DNA of 45,234 nucleotides from CAZCFB01 sp964511535 (GTDB lineage Bacteria > Myxococcota_A > Polyangia > GCA-2747355 > CAZCFB01), in assembly GCA_964511535.1 (NCBI GenBank), contig CAZEFW010000064.1, positions 1 to 45,234 on the forward strand. Reading direction: 5' to 3'. The notes beneath the pieces are model-generated. The model searched no databases and had not been told where the DNA came from. It saw nothing but the letters and a program-made list of their open reading frames with translations. The position numbers and the translations under genes are program-made. Positions 1 through 7,120 of the stretch are shown one piece after another; position 1 is the first letter of the stretch, and the number at the start of each line of letters is the position of its first letter.

Positions 1-590
1 GTCTGCACCTCGGCGTCCAGATCTTCCGCGGGCACCACCGCGTTGACCAGCCCCATCTCCAGCGCTTGCTGGGCGGTGTACAGCCGGCACAGGTACCAGA
101 TCTCCTTGGCGCGCTTCATGCCCACCAGTCGCGCCAGGTCGGCGGTGCCGAAGCCCGGATCGAAGCTGCCCACCTTGGGGCCCGCCTGTCCCATCTTGGC
201 GGTCTCGGCCGCGATGGAGAGGTCGCACACCACCTGGAACACATGGCCGCCGCCCACGGCGTAGCCGTTGACCCTGGCGATGACCGGCTTCGGGATGGAC
301 CGGATCAGCCCGGTCACGGTTTGCCAGGCGACCTCCAGCGGGAGCGCGGCCACGGTCCCGGCGTACCCCTCCTTGTCCCTCAGGCTCTGATCGCCGCCGG
401 TACAGAACGCCTTCTCTCCGGCGCCGGTGAAGACCACCACGCCCACCTCGTTGTCGACCCACGCGTCGGTGAGCGCCTGGCCCAGCTCCAGCAGGGTCAC
501 CGGGGTGCAGGCGTTGTACTTCTCGGGGCGGTTGATGGTCACGCGGGCGACACCCTCGCTCTTTTCGTACAGGATCTCCGTGAAGTCCAT
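1..590 (-). CDS. MenB/BadI-like enoyl-CoA hydratase family protein, 3' end cut by window
   Basis: Crotonase-superfamily enzyme; about 196 N-terminal residues are visible and the gene runs off the left edge. The start ATG (588-590 on the complement) has a good AGGAG site 5-6 bases upstream. Visible motifs are TINRPEKYNA near residue 20, AFCTGGDQS near 61-69, PKPVIARVNGYAVGGGHV near 100-117 (oxyanion-hole loop) and GQAGPKVGSFDPGFGTA near 134-150. This combination is typical of 1,4-dihydroxy-2-naphthoyl-CoA synthase (MenB, menaquinone synthesis) and of the related ring-opening hydrolase BadI. The GAGEKAFCTGGDQS segment does not separate the two by eye, and the C-terminal third is missing. No other men genes are in view. 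Family placement is secure; substrate is not. Divergent from the lipoprotein gene at 684. Confidence 0.85.
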   Translation of the reverse strand, partial: MDFTEILYEKSEGVARVTINRPEKYNACTPVTLLELGQALTDAWVDNEVGVVVFTGAGEKAFCTGGDQSLRDKEGYAGTVAALPLEVAWQTVTGLIRSIPKPVIARVNGYAVGGGHVFQVVCDLSIAAETAKMGQAGPKVGSFDPGFGTADLARLVGMKRAKEIWYLCRLYTAQQALEMGLVNAVVPAEDLDAEVQ

Positions 591-671
591 GGCGTCTCCT
601 CTCTCGGGTACAGGTGGGGTTCGGGGTGGCGCGAGCATAGCAGGGCAATCGTTACGGGGGAACCGCTCTGG

Positions 672-683
672 TATGCTGTGGCC
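672..683 (+). promoter_or_regulatory. Predicted leaderless promoter -10 box (TATGCT) for the 684 gene
   Basis: TATGCT at 672-677 is followed by exactly 6 bases and then the ATG. No purine-rich ribosome binding site lies between them. A sigma-70-type -10 at this distance would start transcription at or next to the A of ATG. The -35 position (about 649-654, TCGTTA) is poor. Confidence 0.5.
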
Positions 684-1373
684 ATGCAAAAGACCCTGAT
701 GATCATCCTGGCCCTGGCGGCCGGCTGCGCGCGAACCCAGGCGCCGGCCCCGGAGACCGCCGAGAAGAAAGATACGAAGAAGGCGCCCCCCGCCAAGGCG
801 CCCCCTGCCGCGGCACCCGCGCAGGACGACCGGGCCCGGATCCTCGCGCGGCTGGAGCAGCTCGCCGCCACCGAGGCCCACCTCAAGGGGATCAGCCTTG
901 CGAAGGTGAAGGATGACAGGCTGGTGTTCGAGTTCGGCCGCTCCATGGGCCCGAACCCGGCATACGAGAAGCTGCTGGCCGAGTACAAGGCCGAGATCAA
1001 GCGCCGGGCGGAGGCCGCCAGGAAGGACGAGCGGCGGGCCAAGCAGCAGTACCTGGCGCCGCCGGAAAAACAGGTGGAGTGGTGGAAGCCCCTCGGGATC
1101 TACCTGGAGATGACCTTCTATCCCACCGCGGCCGCCACGCCGTCAGCGTTCATCGAGGCCGCCGAGGCGGAGTACCGAAAGGAGGTGCGCGCCTGTGCCA
1201 ACTGCGCGCCGCGGCCGGTGGCGGCCCACGCAGCGCTCGGCCTGTACGAGCTGGACGGAGTGCTGCACGGCAAGGTGGGCAAGCAGGGCTTTTCGCTGGT
1301 GATGCGTGGGAGCGAGGGTTGGGAGCAGGTGCGGAAGCGGCTGCTCGACGCGCTGGCCGAGCTGGCGAAGTAG
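684..1373 (+). CDS. Predicted lipoprotein of unknown function, 229 aa
   Basis: Starts with a short signal peptide ending in lipobox LAAGC (Cys15), so it is probably lipidated and outer-membrane or periplasmic. A Lys/Ala/Pro-rich linker follows to about residue 48, then a charged helical segment (about 50-130) and a C-terminal part with a CANC pair near 172-175. I do not recognise a domain. The reading frame stays open upstream to 66, but the lipoprotein signal and the -10 box at 672 both point to ATG 684. Monocistronic by appearance; divergent from the crotonase gene. Confidence 0.75.
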   Translation: MQKTLMIILALAAGCARTQAPAPETAEKKDTKKAPPAKAPPAAAPAQDDRARILARLEQLAATEAHLKGISLAKVKDDRLVFEFGRSMGPNPAYEKLLAEYKAEIKRRAEAARKDERRAKQQYLAPPEKQVEWWKPLGIYLEMTFYPTAAATPSAFIEAAEAEYRKEVRACANCAPRPVAAHAALGLYELDGVLHGKVGKQGFSLVMRGSEGWEQVRKRLLDALAELAK

Positions 1374-1515
1374 CCCCGACCTGGCACTCGGTGAGGGCGG
1401 CGTCCATGGCGAGCCGTGCCTCGCCGAACTTTTTACATCGCGCCCATTCTTGCGCTGCCTGGAATCAGGTCCCTGTCCCGGGGAGTGATCCCAGATTATC
1501 ATCCTGATCCAGGAC

Positions 1516-2265
1516 ATGGACCTCATCTGGCAGCGCGCCGTCGGCTTCTTCGTGGACAACTGGCCCCCGCCGGGCATGCTGGCCGTGGGAATCCCGCTCG
1601 GCCTGCTGTGGGCATGGCTCTGCCTCCACGGCGCGGGCCGCCTCAAACGCGACCACGGCTTCAAGACAGGCTACTCGCGCAAGGTGTTCCACTTCGCCAC
1701 CTTCGTCACCGTGGCCCTGCTGCAGCGCTTCGTCGGCACGCCGGCCGTCTGCCTCTTTGGCGGCATGGCCTCGCTGGTGATCCTGCACGCCATCATCCGC
1801 GGGGACGGAGACATGCTGTACGAGGCCATGGCGCGCGAGCGGGACGCGCCGCGGCGCACCTACTTCATCGTGGCCCCCTACGCGGCGACGCTGCTGGGCG
1901 GCCTGGCGAGCAACATGCTGTTCGGCCACATCGCCGTGGTGGGCTACCTGGTCACCGGGCTGGGCGACGCCGTGGGCGAGCCGGTGGGCACCCGCTTCGG
2001 GCGCCATCGCTACCGCGTGCCGTCAGCCTGGGGCGTGCCGGCCGAGCGGAGCCTGGAGGGGAGCGCCGCGGTGGCCCTGGCCAGCGGGGTGGCGCTGCTG
2101 CTGGCGCTGCTGCTCAACCCCCAGCTCACCGCGGGCGCGCTGTGGTGGCTGAAGGTGCCAGCCCTGGCGCTGGCCTGCGCCGCCGTCGAGGCGGTGAGCC
2201 CCCACGGCTGGGACAACTTCACCATGCAGCTCGTCCCCAACACCCTGATCTGGCTCTGGCTCTAA
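1516..2265 (+). CDS. Phytol/dolichol kinase-like (CTP-dependent lipid kinase) membrane protein
   Basis: Polytopic membrane protein of 249 aa with several hydrophobic helices. Family signals are RKVFHFATFV near residues 55-64, GDAVGEPVGTRFGRH in the middle third, the downstream RSLEGSAA, and the C-terminal EAVSPHGWDNFTMQLVP. These match the SEC59/VTE5/FOLK superfamily (dolichol, phytol and farnesol kinases, distantly cytidylyltransferases), which use CTP to phosphorylate polyprenols. The ATG at 1516 gives a membrane-protein N-terminus. The AGGA just before it is too close to be a normal ribosome binding site, and a TATCAT lies 13 bases upstream. Faces the 2332-3561 gene convergently. Superfamily call is good; substrate unknown. 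Confidence 0.75.
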   Translation: MDLIWQRAVGFFVDNWPPPGMLAVGIPLGLLWAWLCLHGAGRLKRDHGFKTGYSRKVFHFATFVTVALLQRFVGTPAVCLFGGMASLVILHAIIRGDGDMLYEAMARERDAPRRTYFIVAPYAATLLGGLASNMLFGHIAVVGYLVTGLGDAVGEPVGTRFGRHRYRVPSAWGVPAERSLEGSAAVALASGVALLLALLLNPQLTAGALWWLKVPALALACAAVEAVSPHGWDNFTMQLVPNTLIWLWL

Positions 2266-2268
2266 AAC

Positions 2269-2292
2269 TTAGCCGTAGACGTAGCCGTAGAC
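2269..2292. repeat. Two 12-bp direct repeats, (T/G)TAGCCGTAGAC
   Basis: TTAGCCGTAGAC (2269-2280) is followed at once by GTAGCCGTAGAC (2281-2292), with further CCGTAGCCGTCCCCGCAGCC-like degenerate copies downstream. It fills the gap between two convergent genes. No hairpin strong enough to call a terminator was seen. Confidence 0.6.
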
Positions 2293-2331
2293 GCAATCAT
2301 CCCCGTAGCCGTCCCCGCAGCCGCGAAGACC

Positions 2332-3561
2332 CTACCCCCGCCCCCACCGCCGCCGTACCAGCGCCACGCCCAGCATCATCAACCCCAGCAGCAGCAGCCC
2401 CGCCGGCGCGTCCGCGTCCTTGCCCACCGCGCAGTCGCACCCGGTCTCGTGGCCGCCGAGCAGCCCCGCGCCGCGGTCCACATCGCCAACGTCCATTGCC
2501 GCGCCCTTGTCGCCCAGGTTGGCGCCCTTGTCGTTGTTGCCCGAGCCGCCGCCGGTGTCCTGCTTGCCCGCGCCGCCCTTGTCCTGTTTTCCGCCGCCCG
2601 CGCCGTCCTTCTTGCCGCCGCCCGCGGAGTCGTTGGCCGCCTTGGTGTCGGGCCACGCCTTGACGTCGGGCCACGCCTTGGTATCGGGCCAGGCCTTGAC
2701 GTCGGGCCACGGCTTGGCGTCAGGCCACGGCTTGGCGTCGGGCTTGACCCCCGCGTCCTGCTTCACCGGGCACTTGCCTGTGTTGGGCAGGGCGCCCACG
2801 TCGGGGATGCCGTCGCCGTTGCAGTCCACCTTCACCACATGGTGGTTGTCCAGCTTGGTGGCGGCGCCCTTGCCGCACGGCTTGGTGCTCACGCCGCCCG
2901 AGCAGTTGGGGTTGGTGTCGCCGCAGCCGTCGCCCTTGTTGGGGCCGCGCAGCACGCCCACGATCTTGATCTCGGTCCAGGGCGGCACCTTGCCCGGGCC
3001 CAGGCCGTACAGGGTGTTCCACGGCACCCGCACCTCCATCACGCCCTGCCGGATCTTCTTGGACGGGGTGTACTGCACGTCCTTGTAAGCCACCTTGACC
3101 CCGGGCATGAAGAACAGATCCTTGGAGGTGTCCTTCTCCAGCTTGTGCACGAACTCCTGGGGGAACGGGAACACCGCCGCGGGCAGCTCTATGCCGAACG
3201 CCAGGTCGTAGCCGAGGCCGACGTAGTTGCCGGGGTAGGCGCCCTTGTAGCCCGAGGTGGGGCAGAAGTTGCTCACGCCGCCCTTCTTGAACGCCTCCAC
3301 CAGGTAGGTCACCACGCTGCCCCAGCCGGCGTACTCGAAGCCGAAGTAGATGGCGTCCTTGTCCCAGGTCGCGTACAGGGTGGAGAGCTCGTTGTTGGTG
3401 GAGTACTTGGAGTCGCCCACCTTGTCCGGCTTGGTCTTCTCGTCGGCGGTCCACTCCTTGAGCACTCCGTCGACGGTGATTGTGTGATAGGTGGCAGCCC
3501 AGGCGACCCCGCAGGCGAGCAGGGCCACGAGCGCCGCGACGACCAGGGGGAAGCGCTTCAT
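2332..3561 (-). CDS. Exported protein with CBM9/DOMON-like domain, hexapeptide repeats and MYXO-CTERM-like tail
   Basis: 409 aa. The N-terminal signal peptide (about 1-23, likely cleaved after AWA) is followed by TITVDGVLKEW, the usual opening of CBM9-like/DOMON-like beta-sandwich domains, to about residue 215. A calcium-loop-like DCNGDGIPD lies near residue 250. Then come five to six PDxKxW hexapeptide repeats and a Gly/Lys/Asp/Asn linker. The tail has TGCDC, a hydrophobic helix and RRRW, matching the MYXO-CTERM plan for surface anchoring. ATG 3561 has a GAGGAG site 8 bases upstream. A short LLAC inside the signal could be read as a lipobox, but its Leu at -2 makes this less likely. Ligand unknown. 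Divergent from 3714. Confidence 0.7.
   Translation of the reverse strand: MKRFPLVVAALVALLACGVAWAATYHTITVDGVLKEWTADEKTKPDKVGDSKYSTNNELSTLYATWDKDAIYFGFEYAGWGSVVTYLVEAFKKGGVSNFCPTSGYKGAYPGNYVGLGYDLAFGIELPAAVFPFPQEFVHKLEKDTSKDLFFMPGVKVAYKDVQYTPSKKIRQGVMEVRVPWNTLYGLGPGKVPPWTEIKIVGVLRGPNKGDGCGDTNPNCSGGVSTKPCGKGAATKLDNHHVVKVDCNGDGIPDVGALPNTGKCPVKQDAGVKPDAKPWPDAKPWPDVKAWPDTKAWPDVKAWPDTKAANDSAGGGKKDGAGGGKQDKGGAGKQDTGGGSGNNDKGANLGDKGAAMDVGDVDRGAGLLGGHETGCDCAVGKDADAPAGLLLLGLMMLGVALVRRRWGRG
2647..2736 (-). repeat. Five tandem 18-bp repeats inside the 2332-3561 gene
   Basis: Units start at 2647, 2665, 2683, 2701 and 2719 on the plus strand and read (G/A)TCGGGCCACGCCTTG plus two or three variable bases. 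They encode the WPDxKA/WPDxKP hexapeptide run. Because 18 is a multiple of 3, gain or loss of units would change linker length without a frameshift. Confidence 0.85.
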
Positions 3562-3713
3562 GGCGACGACTCCTCGTTTGCGGTACCAGTGGCGATGAAA
3601 AGATTCTCACGAGATGGGCGGCGCTGTCCAACGGCGGGGCGGCGCTGGCGCTTTACCGCACACCTGCCGACAGAGTATTTTAGGTGGATAGATAGACCGA
3701 TGGAGGGATAGAC

Positions 3714-5003
3714 ATGAGGAGCGCTTCGGGACTCTTTGGGATGATGATCTTGCTGGCCACCCTGGGTGTGATCGGGTGCAGCGACGACGGCGAGGGTAAG
3801 CAAGACGGCGCCATCAAGGTGGACGCGGGCACGCCAGACACCGGGACGACAGACGTGGGCGTGCCGGACCAGAAGGTCACCGCGGACACCAAGCCTGACG
3901 CCGGCGGCGCGGGCAACATGGGCCACGGCTGCACCAAGTCCACGGACTGCACCGGCCAGGCCGACCGCTGCCTCACCATGAGCAAGACCAAGGGCGCCTC
4001 CGTCTGCTCCAAGTACTGCACCCTCGACGACAGCAAGACGCCGCTGGTCAACGAGGACGACTGCCCCAAGGGCTTCGTCTGCTCCAAGATCCAGATGACC
4101 GACAAGACGTACAAGAACTACTGCTTCCAGAAGTGCAAGCCGAGCTTCACCAAGAACCCGTGCCCCGCCTCGTCCAAGGTGTCGTGCGCGCCGTCGTCCA
4201 CGCGCTACGGATCGCCCGGACAGGCGGTCTGCTTCTACAGCGCCTGCACCAGCAACAAGGATTGCCCGGTGTGGACCCAGACCAAGTGCGCCATCGACGT
4301 GGAGTGCGCCAAGGTGGCCAAGGACGCCTTCTGTTCCAGCGGCTTCTGCGCGCGGCCCGGCAAGTGCACCAAGGGCGGCATCTGCGGCGTGCACACCGGG
4401 GTCGGCAAAAAGACCGCCAAGGTGGGCGACCCGTGCAAGAGCGACCTCGACTGCATGGAGAACGGCATCTGCCTCGAGGAGAGCAACAGCTACACCGGCG
4501 CCATCGGCACCTCGTACCGCAACGGCTACTGCGTGGTGCGCTACTGCTCGTGGCCCAATGACCTCAAGGAGTTCGCCTGCCCCACGGGCAGCACCTGCAA
4601 CATGCTCTACTACGGCGGGTACTGCTTCAAGTCGTGCAACCCGGCCAAGACCGAGCACTGCCGCAACAACAAGGACGACAAGGGCGGCGACTACGAGTGC
4701 TACGACTGGTCCGGCTGGACCACCCAGGGGATCCCGATCACCAAGGAGCCGATCTGCCAGGACGCCTCGACGCGCAGGTGCGACACGGTCAACTCCACGG
4801 CCGCCTGCGCCGGCCTCGCCCCCAAGGGGAACGCCCAGAAGATGCGCTGCCGCGACCGGTACACCGGTAAGGACATGGCCAAGCCGAAGGACCCGAAGGG
4901 GGTCTGCCTGGACAACACAGCCTCGGGCAAGTTCATGACCAGCGCCCCTGACGGCGGCTACCCTGACGCGGGCGTGCCCGACGCGGGCAAGAAGGGCGGC
5001 TGA
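3714..5003 (+). CDS. Cysteine-rich lipoprotein, 429 aa
   Basis: Signal peptide with lipobox VIGC (Cys22), then an Asp/Thr/Gly-rich stalk (about 23-65) and a long cysteine-rich region. The region has recurring blocks of the form G-C-x-K-S-x-D-C-x(7-10)-C, for example at GHGCTKSTDC and GDPCKSDLDC, probably small disulphide-bonded modules. A second short linker, PDGGYPDAGVPDAG, ends the protein. A strong GGAGGGA site lies 5 bases before ATG 3714. No catalytic motif seen; surface-exposed structural or adhesive lipoprotein is my inference. The stop codon lies in the loop of a hairpin (4994-5010). Confidence 0.75.
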   Translation: MRSASGLFGMMILLATLGVIGCSDDGEGKQDGAIKVDAGTPDTGTTDVGVPDQKVTADTKPDAGGAGNMGHGCTKSTDCTGQADRCLTMSKTKGASVCSKYCTLDDSKTPLVNEDDCPKGFVCSKIQMTDKTYKNYCFQKCKPSFTKNPCPASSKVSCAPSSTRYGSPGQAVCFYSACTSNKDCPVWTQTKCAIDVECAKVAKDAFCSSGFCARPGKCTKGGICGVHTGVGKKTAKVGDPCKSDLDCMENGICLEESNSYTGAIGTSYRNGYCVVRYCSWPNDLKEFACPTGSTCNMLYYGGYCFKSCNPAKTEHCRNNKDDKGGDYECYDWSGWTTQGIPITKEPICQDASTRRCDTVNSTAACAGLAPKGNAQKMRCRDRYTGKDMAKPKDPKGVCLDNTASGKFMTSAPDGGYPDAGVPDAGKKGG

Positions 5004-5010
5004 GCCGCCC
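4994..5010. terminator. GC hairpin whose loop is the stop codon
   Basis: GGGCGGC - TGA - GCCGCCC: perfect 7-bp arms with the TGA stop (5001-5003) as the three-base loop. There is no U-tract, so intrinsic termination is uncertain; it could stabilise the 3' end of the mRNA. Confidence 0.5.
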
Positions 5011-5038
5011 CGCCCTCTGGTAGTATCCCCCTCCAGCC

Positions 5039-5866
5039 ATGAAGGACTTCACCAACAAGGTGGCCCTCGTCACCGGCGCGGGCTCCGGCATCGGTCGGGC
5101 CAGCGCCGAGGCCTACGCCCGTCAGGGGGCGCGGGTGCACCTGGTAGACCGCGACCCGGACCGGCTGGCCGAGGCCGCCGCGTCGGTCGCGGCGCTGGGC
5201 GCGGCGGCAGCGGTCACGCACCAGGCGGACTGCGCCGAGCGTGAGGCCATGGAGGCGCTGGCGGCGGAGGTGCTGGCGCAGGAGGGGCGGGTGGACCTGC
5301 TGCAGCTCGGCGTGGGCGTCATCATCGCGGGCGCCTTCGAGGAGACCAGCCTCGAGCAGTGGCAGCGGGTGGTGGACGTGAACCTCTGGAGCGTGGTGCA
5401 CGGGCTGCGGGCGTTCCTGCCGTCCATGCTGGACGGCGACGACGCCCACGTGGTGATCGTCGCCTCCCTGGCCGGGCTGGTGGGCTTCCCGTACACCAGC
5501 GCCTATACCGCCACCAAGTTCGCGCTGGTGGGCCTGGCAGAGTCGCTATCGCTGGAGGTCGCTGGCCGCGGGGTGTGGGTCACCGCCGTCTGCCCCGGGG
5601 CGGTGAGCACCAACTTGATGCGCGATGGCGAGCTGAACCTGCCTGGCCAGAGCGAGGGGGCCATCCGCCGCGCGGTGGACCGCTTCGCCGCGCGACCGGA
5701 CCGGGTGGCCCGGGACATCCTCGGCGCGGTTAGGCGGAGGAAGAGCCTGATCTTGCCCTCGGCCGAGGCGCTGCCGCTCTGGCTGCTCAAGCGCGCCTCG
5801 GGGGGCCTGTTCGACAGCGCCGCGCGTTCCCTCACCAGCCGCATCCGCCGCTTCACCTCGCGCTGA
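5039..5866 (+). CDS. Short-chain dehydrogenase/reductase (SDR)
   Basis: 275-aa classical SDR. Nucleotide-binding motif VTGAGSGIGR at residues 11-20. The catalytic tetrad is visible as Asn115 (DVNLW), Ser143 (VASLAG), Tyr156 and Lys160 (SAYTATK). The usual NNAG structural motif after the fourth strand is replaced by LGVG near 90-93. Asp37 after the second strand (HLVDRD) suggests NAD(H) preference. The C-terminus has an extra basic segment (about 240-275) that may contact membrane or partner. It is followed 22 bases later by the flavin oxidoreductase gene, probably co-transcribed. Substrate cannot be told. Confidence 0.85.
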   Translation: MKDFTNKVALVTGAGSGIGRASAEAYARQGARVHLVDRDPDRLAEAAASVAALGAAAAVTHQADCAEREAMEALAAEVLAQEGRVDLLQLGVGVIIAGAFEETSLEQWQRVVDVNLWSVVHGLRAFLPSMLDGDDAHVVIVASLAGLVGFPYTSAYTATKFALVGLAESLSLEVAGRGVWVTAVCPGAVSTNLMRDGELNLPGQSEGAIRRAVDRFAARPDRVARDILGAVRRRKSLILPSAEALPLWLLKRASGGLFDSAARSLTSRIRRFTSR

Positions 5867-5888
5867 GACAGCGCGCCGGGAGATACCC

Positions 5889-7076
5889 ATGACGACACCT
5901 CGCCTGTTCGAGCCGCTGACCCTCGGGCCGCTGACCCTGCGCAACCGCACCATCCGCGCCGCCGCCTTCGAGGGCATGTCCCCGGACGGGGCGCCGTCGG
6001 AGCAGCTGGTGGAGCACCACCGGGAGGTGGCGGCCGGCGGCATCGGCATGACCACCGTGGCCTACGCCGCCGTGGCGGACCACGGGCGCACCTTCAGCCA
6101 TCAGCTCTGGATGCGCGAGGAGATCGTGCCGGGGCTGCGGCGGCTAACCGACGCGGTGCACGCCGAGGGCGCGGCGGCCTCGCTGCAGATCGGCCACGGC
6201 GGGAACATGGCGGACCGGGACGTCACCGGCCAGCGGGCGCTGGCGCCGTCTGCGGTGTTCTCGTTGTTCGGGCTCACCCGGCCGCGGGCCATGACCGACG
6301 ACGATCTCGAGGCGCTGATCCAGGCGTTCGCCCGGGCCACGCGGCTGGCCCGGGAGGCCGGCTTCGACGCGGTGGAGGTGCAGGGGGGGCATGGTTACCT
6401 GCTGAGCCAGTTCCTGGCCCCGCACACCAACCGGCGGCAGGACGATTTCGGCGGCTCGCTGGAGAACCGGGCGCGGCTGCTCCGGCGGGTGGTGCGCGCA
6501 GCGAAGGCCGAGGCGGCCGGCGACCTGGCGGTGCTGGTGAAGATGAACCTGCGCGACGGGTTCTCCGGTGGCATCGACCTGGACGAGGCGCTGGAGGTGG
6601 GGCGCCTGGTGGAGGGGGAGGGGGCCGACGCGCTGGTGACCAGCGGCGGCTTCGTCAGCAAGTGCCCGATGTACCTGATGCGCGGGGACGTGCCGGTCAA
6701 GGAGATCGCGGCCGACCAGCCCGCCTTCGGACGCAAGCTGGGGCTGCTCATGTTCGGCAAGCTGGTGGTCAAGGCTTACCCCTTCACCGAGGCGTTCTTC
6801 CTGGACGACGCCCTTCGCCTGCGGGAGCTGGTGAAGCTGCCCCTGGTGTTGGTGGGCGGGCTGCGCAGCCTCAAAACAATGGAGGACGCCCTGGCGCGGG
6901 GCATCGACGGCATCGCCATGGCCCGTCCCACCTTCCGCGACCCGTCGTTCGTCAAGCGGCTCGAGCGCGGGGAGCTCACCGAGAGCACCTGCGAGCCGTG
7001 CAACCTGTGCATGGCCACCATGTACCACGGCGCTGCCGTCTGCCCCGTGCGCCAGGAAGAAGAGGCCACCCAATAA
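5889..7076 (+). CDS. Old yellow enzyme family NADH:flavin oxidoreductase with C-terminal cysteine cluster
   Basis: 395-aa FMN-dependent TIM-barrel enzyme. Motifs are QIGHGGN in the middle, then GHGYLLSQFLAPHTNRR and DFGGSLENRARLL, the signature of the 2,4-dienoyl-CoA reductase/NADH oxidase branch. The C-terminus holds C368-x2-C371-x2-C374-x10-C385, close to but not identical with the iron-sulphur cysteines of 2,4-dienoyl-CoA reductase. The second (FAD/NADH) half of those enzymes is absent. ATG 5889 has GGGAG 6 bases upstream. Likely one transcript with the SDR gene, suggesting two successive reductions of an unsaturated or carbonyl substrate. The TAA stop is supplied by a 45-bp palindrome. 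Confidence 0.85.
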   Translation: MTTPRLFEPLTLGPLTLRNRTIRAAAFEGMSPDGAPSEQLVEHHREVAAGGIGMTTVAYAAVADHGRTFSHQLWMREEIVPGLRRLTDAVHAEGAAASLQIGHGGNMADRDVTGQRALAPSAVFSLFGLTRPRAMTDDDLEALIQAFARATRLAREAGFDAVEVQGGHGYLLSQFLAPHTNRRQDDFGGSLENRARLLRRVVRAAKAEAAGDLAVLVKMNLRDGFSGGIDLDEALEVGRLVEGEGADALVTSGGFVSKCPMYLMRGDVPVKEIAADQPAFGRKLGLLMFGKLVVKAYPFTEAFFLDDALRLRELVKLPLVLVGGLRSLKTMEDALARGIDGIAMARPTFRDPSFVKRLERGELTESTCEPCNLCMATMYHGAAVCPVRQEEEATQ

Positions 7077-7118
7077 AATGTCAAGTAGGGGGGTCTGACC
7101 CCGCCACTTGACATTTTA
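7074..7118. repeat. 45-bp palindrome, copy 1, between convergent genes
   Basis: TAAAATGTCAAGT ... ACTTGACATTTTA with a GGGGTCTGACCCC core. The arms extend to AATAAAATG (7072) and CATTTTATT (7120). Its first three bases are the TAA stop of the flavin oxidoreductase gene, and it ends 2 bases before the stop of the facing acyl-CoA synthetase gene. T-rich ends on both strands after a stable stem make it a plausible bidirectional terminator. Confidence 0.9.
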
Positions 7119-7120
7119 TT

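Noticed and set aside
66..683. N-terminal extension of the 684 lipoprotein gene by about 206 codons
   Set aside because: It runs antisense over the crotonase gene, has no protein-like character, and would place the lipobox in mid-protein.
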